Assembly: GCA_015179045.1 (NCBI GenBank)
Contig: WHUZ01000081.1
Location: forward strand, 124,001-188,000
From: Kalaharituber pfeilii
Lineage: Eukaryota > Ascomycota > Pezizomycetes > Pezizales > Pezizaceae
Reading direction: 5' to 3'
DNA length: 64,000 bases
A model generated the notes under the pieces. It had not been told where the DNA came from. It saw only the letters and a list, made by a program, of their open reading frames with translations, and searched no databases. The position numbers were made by a program, and so were the translations under genes. Below, one piece after another: positions 23,845-32,721 of the stretch. Within the stretch, counting starts at the first letter, position 1, and the number at the start of each line of letters is the position of its first letter.

Positions 23845-24105
23845 AAGGGGCGTTATCAAACTTAATTCGTTCTGTTTTATATTCAGTTTCTGTGTTTTGT
23901 GTTAACCATGCATCCTTCAGACGGCAGCCATGGAGCTTCCGTATGCTGTAAAAGTGCAGTATCCGATATCTGTCTCAAGGGGCGTCATCAAACTTAATTC
24001 GTTCTGTTTTATATTCAGTTTCTGTGTTTTTTTGTTAACCATGCATCCTTCAGACGGCAGCCATGGAGCTTCCGTATGCTGTAAAAGTGCAGTATCCGAT
24101 ATCTG
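23845..24105 (+). repeat. tandem duplication of ~130 bp in the 3' region of the fibroin-like gene
   Basis: Copy 1 spans 23845-23972 and copy 2 spans 23977-24105, offset 132-133 bp. The copies differ by one substitution (CGTTATC versus CGTCATC) and a small length change in a T run. Both contain CATCCTTCAGACGGCAGCCA and end GTATCCGATATCTG. The position about 35 bp after the stop codon makes it part of the 3' UTR or terminator. Confidence 0.92.
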
Positions 24106-25471
24106 GTGTTATCTACTGGAGGGACTTTTCTTTTTTTCTTTCCCTCTTTACTCTAGTTTGTCTACCTTCACATTTTTTAGACACAACGGTTATTGTGCGC
24201 TTGGGGTTAAGTTCATTAATCCATCGGGTTCACTCAGTCTCTGATTTTTATCTGAGAAAGGTCCCAGTTCTTGAGGGTTCAAGTTGTTTTTTTGTCCTTC
24301 TCCCTTTTCCTTCTGTTTTCGTTTTCCATTTTTCATTTCCATTTTTCATTCTTTACAATTTTCACATTTCTTCTTCGCCCCCGTTGGCTGTAAAATTCTC
24401 TCAGGTTCAGTTGTTTGATATAACTCCCCCTCCCATCATATATCAAGTCACAACTAATGTGTACTATAGTCTTAACATTTATTGGTGGCGTTCCGTCCCT
24501 TTTTTTTTTTTCCCATGTTTTCTTTTGTAAGTTGAACTTTTTTTTTAATTTTTTTTTTTTTTTTTCCTTTTCCGTTCAATTCATGAACCAAAATGTTGGA
24601 GTTTGAGATTTCCTCATTTGGTAGTTATATTTTTCAGATACAAATGGTGGCCTAGGTTTTGGCACGCAAGATTGTGTGCAAGTGAATTAACCTCCTTGAG
24701 ACTAAAGAGAACATGCAAGTCACTGTACAGCTACAGGAACCTCATTTAAGTCCTGTCAAAGTTGGTTTAGCCAAGACGCACCCTTGTCCCGTATGACCTT
24801 GGGAGTTGATGACGTCGTTCATCCTCATTTCCTGGCTTTTGCAGAGATATCATTAGATAACAAAACCTTTCCTGTGATTTCCCGTCCAGTAAAAATGAGA
24901 TCCCTGGGGTATTCTTGTACCAAGACTCGATCCCGGGAAAGAATGGTAAGAAGAGGAGAATAGAAGGCTTAATTCATTTCATTAGAATATCGCCTAATTA
25001 AAGATATACGATCCTATTGGTGCAACTGTGCACTCCAGCCCGTTGACGTACGGTAAGAAGCTCGAGGGCATACCAACCTTGAATATACCTGCTTCCTGCT
25101 TTTACTGCTTGTTAGTTGATCAATGGCTCCATCTTCCGATATATTGGGTCATACTCTGTATAAATAAGAGCAGGATAATTCCCACACTTGCCGGCAGCGT
25201 TGTGATATGTGTTTCTGTACAGATTCGAACAATTCTCGGTGTGGATGAGTTTTCCTGCAATAAAACATTGAGACGGAGAAGGGGGAAAAAAGCCAATTTC
25301 AACAATTTCAACACTCCTGGGAGAATTTGATTAAAATAATACCCCATTATTATTATTATTCGGAAAAAAACAGAAAAAAACACACACATACACACACACA
25401 CACCAGAGAGACGATCGTTCTCTATTTGCTCAAGTCAAAAGAACAACAAAAAAGGTTCGGAATAAGCAACG
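24106..25471. other. T-rich 3' flank and intergenic sequence
   Basis: Strongly T/C-rich from about 24120 to 24570, with long T runs near 24502-24512 and 24538-24565. This is likely the 3' UTR and termination zone of the fibroin-like gene. Further on are an (AC)n stretch near 25380-25405 and A-rich sequence preceding the next gene. No coding sequence recognised. Confidence 0.5.
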
Positions 25472-25888
25472 ATGTGTCTGATTACTTCTCCCAGAGAGAA
25501 ATATATTGAGGAAACTTACATTGCTCCACGACGCGCAAGTACAACATCTCAAGTTTACCGCTACAGTGACGGTACCTTTGCGCGGGGATACGCACCTTCG
25601 AGTCGCTCAATTCGGTCCACATCCACACGCCGGTCGAGCAGGGCATATGTCACCGGCGTTCCCGCAACATCCACCACCACCACATCTCATGTGCAAAGAC
25701 TCTACCCTGCACCAGCAATAGCAACTGAGACTGCAATGGTCCCGGTGAACGTCCCAGCCGGGACCCGACGGGTGCTTGTGAGCGAGAGTGTTTCCCCGAG
25801 GAGCACAAGGAGCAGCAAGATCTATACGACGCAGAGGGTTAGTCCGGCCGTAGTGATCCCGGATAGGCGGATTAGGACCTATTACTGA
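25472..25888 (+). CDS. small basic Ser/Thr/Arg-rich protein, function unknown
   Basis: Intronless 138-aa frame beginning MCLITSPREKYIEETYIAPR and ending DRRIRTYY. It is rich in Ser, Thr and Arg (TSTRRSSRAYVTG, RSTRSSKIYTTQRVSP), with no signal peptide, membrane segment or known domain. The early MC...EKYIEE..Y pattern resembles small ascomycete proteins of unknown role, but I cannot name the family with certainty. Support for coding comes from the uninterrupted frame, the low-complexity but protein-like repeats of RRxSR and a T/A-rich 3' flank. It shares orientation with the preceding three genes. An overlapping minus-strand frame is judged to be a shadow. Confidence 0.55.
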   Translation: MCLITSPREKYIEETYIAPRRASTTSQVYRYSDGTFARGYAPSSRSIRSTSTRRSSRAYVTGVPATSTTTTSHVQRLYPAPAIATETAMVPVNVPAGTRRVLVSESVSPRSTRSSKIYTTQRVSPAVVIPDRRIRTYY

Positions 25889-26685
25889 ACTATCTTCATC
25901 GTTGCGCGTGCGATGCGGACGGAATTGGGAAGTCGAAAAGCTTCCTCCGAAGGCAAATTCTCTCACTTGAGTTCAACCCGCAGCTCTGACAAGTTTGTTG
26001 GGGATGGTCGCTTTTTTCAAGACTTCCTAGATTCTTTTTTCTGGTTTCTTTCTCGGATTTTCCAACGTCTGGACTAGTTATTATGAACTATCTAACGAAT
26101 TTCTTTTCACATTAACGAATGGCAATTTTGGTGTGGTGTGGGGAGCCGGGGGGTGGGGGCTGGCGTACTTGGATTGTTTCATTCTTCTCTTCTCTTTCCC
26201 TTTTTTTTTTAATTGTATTCTCTAATGAGTCATGATCAATTATGCTGGATGCGGGATAATGGTGGATTCATATTGTATTCCATGGACCCCAGGCCAGCTT
26301 TTAGTCCTGTGGCACGTGACATACTAGTAGGCTAGTTAGTAAGCAATGAATTATCTTGAGCGACAATCAAACCCTTAGATTTTAGGTGTAGAGTACATAT
26401 TATATTAATTAGATATAGTCCATAGTCAAGATGTAAGAACTCAGAATATGAAGAATTTGGTGGAATAATATTTAGATGTTGACTTAAGAAGAACCTCAAG
26501 TCATCGCAAATGTTGTTATGAAACCGTTCCCACAGAGCCTTAGGATTTGCTATATTCCCATGGAGTAAAGCAGTTGCAATTACATAGTGTTTTGTGAGTT
26601 AGCAAATTTTTCTTTATTATTACTAGCAGGAGTAACTGTAGCGGCAGCAGTACAGGCATCAGCAGTGCAGGCATTAGCAGTATTA

Positions 26686-26803
26686 GCAGTACAGGTATCA
26701 GCAGTATCGGCATCAGCGTTATCGGCATCAGTAGTATCGGCATCAGAAGTATCAGCATCAGCAGTATCGGTATCAGCAGTATCGGTATCAGTAGTAGCGG
26801 CAT
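26686..26803 (+). repeat. 15-bp minisatellite, about 8 units
   Basis: Head-to-tail units of GCAGTATCGGCATCA with transitions between copies (GCGTTATCGGCATCA, GTAGTATCGGCATCA, GAAGTATCAGCATCA). Less regular CAGCAG/GCATTA units extend upstream to about 26640. The period is a multiple of three, so both strands stay open across the array (plus frame 26587-26826, minus frame 26540-26803). Neither has any other protein feature and I do not call a gene. Confidence 0.9.
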
Positions 26804-27004
26804 TTGGGGTCTTCTCGCCTCGCTAGCATCTCCGGAGCATGCACTAGTATCTCCGGAGCTCTTGACATCATTTCCATACTTCCTTTCTTATTTAAGTGTG
26901 CCAAGAGAGTCTGGCCGGAGCAGCCAAGATAATCATTAATATAGACTTACTAAGAGTCTGGGACCGAGAACATCGAGCTTCCCAATAATAGGTAGATATT
27001 CTAA

Positions 27005-27130
27005 CCTTCACTCCCATCTCTTCTGTTCTTCTCACTCATCCCCTCTACTGATCCCCCATCTTTCTACTCATCCTTCCATCTCACTTCTCCTTTCTCCCCC
27101 TCCTTGCTTCTGCTCCCCACTAGTATCATC
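27005..27130 (+). promoter_or_regulatory. pyrimidine-rich promoter tract upstream of the Crinkler-like gene
   Basis: About 125 bp almost purely C and T on the plus strand, ending about 120 bp before the ATG. CT-rich stretches in this position are common around transcription starts of fungal genes. This is inference from composition and position; no specific factor site is claimed. Confidence 0.4.
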
Positions 27131-27248
27131 TCAGCTTCTTACCACTACTCCCTTCTAGCAGCCTACTCCATCTATAAGTCGAGCGAGCATTCTCCTCCTC
27201 TTCTTAACTATTTGTCCATCAGTCAGTCAAAGCAACCAATAGACTACC

Positions 27249-28695
27249 ATGGCAACTGCAAGTAAAGCTTGGTTTAAGATCATCAGCCTCGAAAGCAGCT
27301 GGGACGAAGTATCACTGGAAGGAATTGAAGATGTGGCCGACCTCAAGGAAGCAATCACAAAGAAAGTGGCACCTAAGTTGGATGCTTATTCTATTACCGA
27401 CCTCACTATCAAGGCTAAATACAATGACAAAGACCCTGAAAATGCAGTGGAGCTCGATCCTGAGGATGACCTTAAGAGAGTTCTCGAGCGAGTTGGGAGA
27501 CAGGATTCCCCGGTTGTGTCTTCTGCTAAGCACATTCGGTTTTTTGTCTTTCTTCCACTGGTCTCTCCTGCTATGAGTTCCCAACTAGCCAAGTCTGTCC
27601 ATGGTACGTACTTTTTCTAGCCTAAGGTCAGTAAAATAATTCTTTAACCCTGCATGTTTCATTACAGAGTTCGACGTCATCGTTAGTCCGAAACGAACGA
27701 GGAGCTTCAAGTGGACTGTGAATATCGAACACGCGACTCTTGACGACTTAAAAGATTCCATACGTACCGAGTCTAAGACACCTGCACTTGAGAATGATGG
27801 AGCAGTACTCAGCATATTAAATACCAGTGGAAAACACACACTTCGCAATGATCATTACCTCCGTCTAATACTCTACCGCTCCGTGTCAAAAAGCAGCTTC
27901 AAGTTTACTGTAGTTATTGAGACGCCATTGAAGCCCTTTAATGAATGGACCTTCCGCGAAGTGTGCGAGCTCTATGATATTAGCAGTAGCCTAAAGCCGG
28001 GCATTAATGTGTTTCCTGCTTTCTCATGTGGTTCTGCTGATCTAAATAGTAATAAGGCTACAGTTGCTGTTAAGCACCTGATGGCAGAACTAAAACTTCG
28101 TCAAGAGGTTACTCCCCGCATCGACGCATACGAAGCGACAAAGTCTATTTATTCTTACTGCTATCTAGCTTCCGGAGTCTCGTTTTATAAAGCTAACTTC
28201 AAGCTTATACCGAAAATGCCTGTCGAGGGACACAATGGGTACGGCAACCTTGATTATGCAATAGAGTGTCGTTCGACTGAACGGATCCTTGGCGTGGTCG
28301 AAGTTAAGAAGGATGACTTTATGAAGGGTATCGCGCAGGCATCTGTACTGCTGGAATCATCCCTGACAGGCTGTAAACGCAAGGCGGAAGAAATCAATGG
28401 TGGGCAAGATGTGGACAAAGTGTTTGGAATTGTTACCGATGCATGCAAATGGTATTTTATGGAATGCACCCTGGACGATGAGGGGAAGCCATTGTTTAAG
28501 CTATCGAAACCAGTCCTCATTGGGTACGATGACGAGTTTATGGAAATTGAGGTAAAAAAGGTGCTTGCTCATATTGTATGGCTGTTGGATGAGGCACAAA
28601 AACCAATTCAAGTTGAGGGGGAATTGAGGGAGATAAAAAGGGTGAGGCCGTTAGTTGAACTTCCAGAGAAGTCAGGTACTGTAGATAAGTTCTAG
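27249..28695 (+). CDS. Crinkler-like (CRN/RHS-type) protein with ubiquitin-like headers and PD-(D/E)XK nuclease core
   Basis: Predicted 460 aa from two exons (27249-27603, 27668-28695; GTACGT donor, TTACAG acceptor, phase 1). Residues ~8-110 look like a Crinkler ubiquitin-like header: WFKIISLESSWDEVSLEGIE, then VADLKEAITKKVAPKLDAY and ELDPEDDLKRVL. A second similar module follows at ~120-190 (FKWTVNIEHATLDDLKDSI, ALENDGAVLSI, NDHYLRLIL). The C-terminal part carries a restriction-endonuclease-like core: GHNGYGNLDY with the acidic residue at about 314, EVKK at about 330-333 and GIAQ with Gln near 342. AELKLR and YEATKSIYSY upstream could supply a further acidic ligand. CRN/RHS-type proteins are known from oomycetes, chytrids and arbuscular mycorrhizal fungi, as secreted effectors or inter-element toxins acting in nuclei. 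No signal peptide is visible. The frame is intact. It sits among minisatellites and retroelement debris. Confidence 0.8.
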
Positions 28696-28906
28696 CATAG
28701 TGTGGTCAGTCGTTAAAGTCATGTATCATTTACGAGGGCAACAATTGAGAAACAGCATACTTTACCGCAGCTGATGACCAACAGTAACCCACCGATCGCG
28801 ATCTTCTGTCTGTTGCACCAAAAGATAGGCTAGCAAGCGGCTGGGCAAGAGACTAAGGCCCGCAACGCTGCACGCTGCCGTTGACGTCGTTGGACTATCA
28901 TACTTG

Positions 28907-28993
28907 AAGGTGTTCGGGCTGCCCTGCCATGGCGAACAGCTACAAGCGGGGTCATGTGATATAAAAAAAAAAAAAAAAAAAGGTGTTCGGGCT
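28907..28993 (+). mobile_element. short poly(A)-tailed retroposed insert flanked by 14-bp target-site duplication
   Basis: AAGGTGTTCGGGCT occurs exactly at 28907-28920 and 28980-28993. Between them lie about 41 bp (from GCCCTGCCATGG to GTCATGTGATAT) followed by about 18 A residues running into the second copy. A 3' poly(A) plus a flanking duplication of this length is the signature of target-primed reverse transcription. The insert is too short to name its source; it would be a strongly 5'-truncated LINE, SINE or mRNA copy. Confidence 0.75.
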
Positions 28994-30214
28994 CGTGGCA
29001 CCAGGGCTCCTGGGCTGCTTGCCTCTCTGTCAGGTGAGCAACCTAACATAGATATATACTTCTTATTACTTTGAAGCTCCCGGATTTGTCTCAAACGTCA
29101 TGGCCAATAGATAGCACATCCATACAGGCGGATGCCCAGGAACCCATCTGAACGCCAAGTAATGGTGCACGTGTGGTGAAGAACTAACCTACCGCAGGTC
29201 TGTATACTACTGTTAGATATATCTGACTCTCTCGGAAATTAAGGCCATCTTCGGGGTACGGTATACTATCTCCGTCTACCATGCCCTAAGAAACCTAAGG
29301 ATGTTGTGCTCCCTACCTCTATAGTAGGTAGAAATATATATACCCAATATCAAGAAAAAAAAATCCTGCAATTGTTTCCGCTTCCTAGTTCGGCTCTGCA
29401 ACACCCAGGCTTCAGAGCTCTTGTCGAATGACGGTGCCGGCCCATGATGACAAAAAAAGGCCTGGACCGCCTGCTGGGCCACAGGTATATATGGCGCAGT
29501 CATTAGATCTATATGTTAACCCACCTACAAATATCTTCATCAGCCGCGTCCAATTCCACCAAAGTCACCCCGCGGGCATAACCAAGGATTGAAGATGGTA
29601 AAGTAACGCCTCCAGCTGAAGTGAAATAGATGAGAGCACATGACTGCAAACAGTTATGATATGCCTCCAGTGCTCTCTAAAATTGAACTACGTCATGCAT
29701 TAGGCCGAGCATTTCTCCCAGCCCTCGCTGCAGCGCGAGCGCACCCCACACCTCACTCTCCGGGGGTGTAAAACTACCTAGTCTGCTATTCAGCCAAGAA
29801 AATTACATCCTGTGATCACATGCCCCCTCGATGTTAATATTGTACCACTTGAATACCTCAGAATCACTGTTACTAATCTCTTGCTCAATTTATAGCAAGC
29901 ATGATAGTACAGCAGCAAAAAAAGTATAAGCAAGCGTAGTAGCAGCATAGTGACATACTCAATTTATAGCAAGCATGGCGGCATCGAAGCATGTTAACAA
30001 TATAGCATGATGAGAATGTATTTGCATGCATGTCATGAAGTATAGTAAGTGTGATGGCAGCATAGTACCATGATTACTATGCGCAGTATGGTGGGTATTT
30101 GAGTGATGCTATAATTTTATGAAGTTGAGTTGGTTGGGGAGAGGGGGGGGGCAACGGGGAGGAGCAGTTGGGGGGGAGCAATGAAAAGCGAGGGGGAGCT
30201 GGGGGAGGGGGGTA

Positions 30215-30678
30215 TTATCACGACCCGATGCCTGCATTGCCGCACTCAGGGTAATGCAACGGCTGCCGGCTACCGCTCGATCGCTGAACTCCCATGGTAA
30301 GCCGGCTGCCGGCCGCCAAACCACCAAGGTGAAAGCCGGTTACTGATTTTCCGCTAGATGTGAAAAGTCTGCTTTCGCCGCGGCATCCTTGTTGTGAACA
30401 TTCTGCATTTCGCCGCCCTGCCTCTGCTTCTTGGCCCAAAGGGCCCATCATGTATATAAGGGCCCAATATGGCCGTCTTGTAGATAGTTCTTTTCTTCCT
30501 CATCTGCTGTTTCTGTCAATCAATTGATCCGTCTGGCCTTGAACCATTGACACTTCGAGCCTTCTGTACTCTTGACACCTTTTGAACCCTTGAACCTTCT
30601 GGAACGCCCCTCTTGAACGTTGTTACCCTGAACCGACCTGAACCTCCGAATTCGCTAGAACATATCCCTTGGTAGCAT
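30215..30678 (+). mobile_element. probable solo or truncated LTR of a Ty3/gypsy- or Ty1-type retrotransposon
   Basis: A GC-rich block opening near ATCACGACCCG carries a TATA-like element TGTATATAAGGGCC at about 30451, then a C/T-rich leader with repeated CTTGAAC/TTGAACC units. It ends ...CTAGAACA at about 30662. Eight bases later TGGTAGCATAG at 30670 resembles a primer-binding site for initiator tRNA-Met (TGGTAGC start). No gag/pol frame follows, so only the LTR and PBS would remain. The left boundary is uncertain. Confidence 0.4.
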
Positions 30679-32086
30679 AGACCGCCCGCTCGTGATAAGG
30701 TATGGGAGTAGGAGCACGGTGATATGGAGAGTCTCAGGCCAGTTAATGCTAGCAAAACATGTTCCAAACCAGTCTCATACAAATTCTATACGTACTCACC
30801 TGCGATATTTGAACCCTCTTCCATCATATATACTTCTTCCTTCACGCGACTTTCCCATTCTCGGTAATCAAAGTGAATCCTGGAGTTCATCCGCTTCGGT
30901 TCCAAAAAGTGAATAGATAATTCTTTCCTAATATAGTTATATTATTTTCTTGATTTCAAAACTCTTAATTCCCCGGTTCGCAGGCAGGTGTAATTTTGTT
31001 ACAAACCTACTATTCCCAAACCTGGTTCTCTTTTTGAACTAACTCCTGATGTTAGTTCACTTTTCAATAACCTACCAATCATACCCTTAGCTACCTGGCA
31101 CTCTCTTTCGCCTTCTCATTTTCCTTCTCATTGTGTTTTATTCTCATATGGACAATATATATACTTACCCGGACCGATTTCCCAACTTCTATAGCCTTTG
31201 CGGCAATATTATCCACCCATCCAGCAAGCTGGGAATCTGGGATCCGTCAAAACTTCTTAGCACTACCAGTTCTATTTCATGGGTATCTATCATGATATCA
31301 TAAACCACTATATTATCAGTAGCATTAACTACTAACTGCAAAACGGTTTATATCAAGCAGCCCCACTGAAATGATTGTTATACTGCCCACCAGAAAGAGT
31401 ATAATTTTCCATATAGTGTACCCAATCTGTAAAAGTAGTAGAGGTTTCAGCGACCCAGTACCAGTAGCAGGATAGGGTACTGGCAGGGGCTTCAAATAAT
31501 AGGAAGCTACTGTAGTAGAAGCAGTTCTATTACCAATTTAATACCTGCACTTTTCAGTACATCCCTTCGGTGCATGCACTTCTTCTCCTTCAATTTTTTC
31601 ACCATAGTAAAATCCTGCGCAGCACTGTACTGCAAAGGAATGCCACCCTTTTGCAAATATGTAATATGTAATAAGGCCCTGCCGGTACCTCTGGATATCC
31701 TGCCCACAGAAAAAATCCTGCAAGGCCCTGCATAGTAACCTATCGGCAGCATCAAATGTATACCCAGTAATACTAGGTACCTCCCACTGCTGCAAGAAAT
31801 TCTCTATAGATAATCCACTAGACATAGTGTACTACTACTACCAAGCACGGTAATCTAGTACGTATAGTAGTAGCCAGTAGTATCCAGGATATTGTATAGT
31901 AAAATCAAGTAGCAGTAAAAGTACCAAGTACCCTGTGGCAGTGTGTGCCAGTAGGATATACTATACAGTATAAAACGGTCCACATGAATCGCGGTGTGTA
32001 AGCGGAGCATACTGCGCGAACCGTGGTGTAAAAGTGGAGCTTTAAACATTGGCACTGAAGGGAGCAGTGCTATAGGGGCCGCAATA

Positions 32087-32173
32087 CAGGCCAAACTGGA
32101 GGCGAAAATGCAGGCCGAAGTACAGGCGGAAGTGGTGGCCGAAGTGCTGGGAGAAGTACAGGCCAAAGTGCAG
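32087..32173 (+). repeat. 12-bp minisatellite, about 7 units
   Basis: Units of CAGGCCGAAGTA-type sequence (CAGGCCAAACTG, GAGGCGAAAATG, CAGGCCGAAGTA, CAGGCGGAAGTG, GTGGCCGAAGTG, CTGGGAGAAGTA, CAGGCCAAAGTG). On the plus strand they encode a short QAEV/QAKV repeat in a 60-codon frame. No gene is evident around it. Confidence 0.85.
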
Positions 32174-32721
32174 TAACTGCAGTAAGCCACTAGCGAATTT
32201 TTTCCTATGCATAAGGTGAACCTCGCCTAACTCAATGGATTAACCAAAAAGCTGTCAATACCCCAGAAATTTCATAGCGACATCTGGAAACTCCGGAGCG
32301 CCACCGGCATCGAATTATACAAGGTTTCACACACGCATGTGATAATCTTTAGTTTTCACGTCGGTTAACTCATACCTTAAGTTCTATTGCCTTTGTATGA
32401 CGAGCCTAGCTCGTAGTTGGAGGTTCGCTAGTCGGCCCAATTGTAGAGCCCCACGCCCGGAAAATCTAAACTGGACAGTCTATTCACATGATATGTTTAC
32501 ACTATGTATGAAGTGATTATTAAATGAGATTGACTCGCGCTTCCATCAAGATGCATCAATTCAAATGGAAAATATATCAGCTAGAGGTATGTATATAGGA
32601 GTAAAGATTGTATCAAAGGTATTCATCCAATCGTAAGGTATATATCGTTGCAACAGCTTTAATGCAACAGAGAAATGTATGTCCAAGTAGTGAGCAGGGT
32701 CAATCCACATATTGACTCGGC

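Larger units (their letters stand above)
28696..32721. other. repeat-rich intergenic segment downstream of the Crinkler-like gene
   Basis: About 4 kb without a recognisable intact gene. It contains a poly(A) insertion at 28921-28979, a direct repeat of CTCAATTTATAGCAAGCATG at 29883-29902 and 29958-29977, an LTR-like remnant at about 30215-30662 and a 12-bp minisatellite at 32087-32173. The minus-strand frame at 31538-31825 (ends APKGCTEKCRY) is protein-like in places, but I cannot place it in a family. Confidence 0.5.

Noticed and set aside
24890..24945. Possible tRNA-like stretch (CCAAGACTCGATCCCGGGA)
   Set aside because: Resembles a T-arm loosely, but no acceptor-stem pairing or anticodon arm could be assembled.
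26540..26826. Open frames on both strands across the 15-bp minisatellite
   Set aside because: Openness follows from the period being a multiple of three; nothing outside the repeat supports a gene.
31538..31825. 95-codon minus frame ending APKGCTEKCRY
   Set aside because: Somewhat protein-like and perhaps a transposon or accessory-gene fragment, but no family recognised and no clear exon partners; kept only as a note in the region entry.
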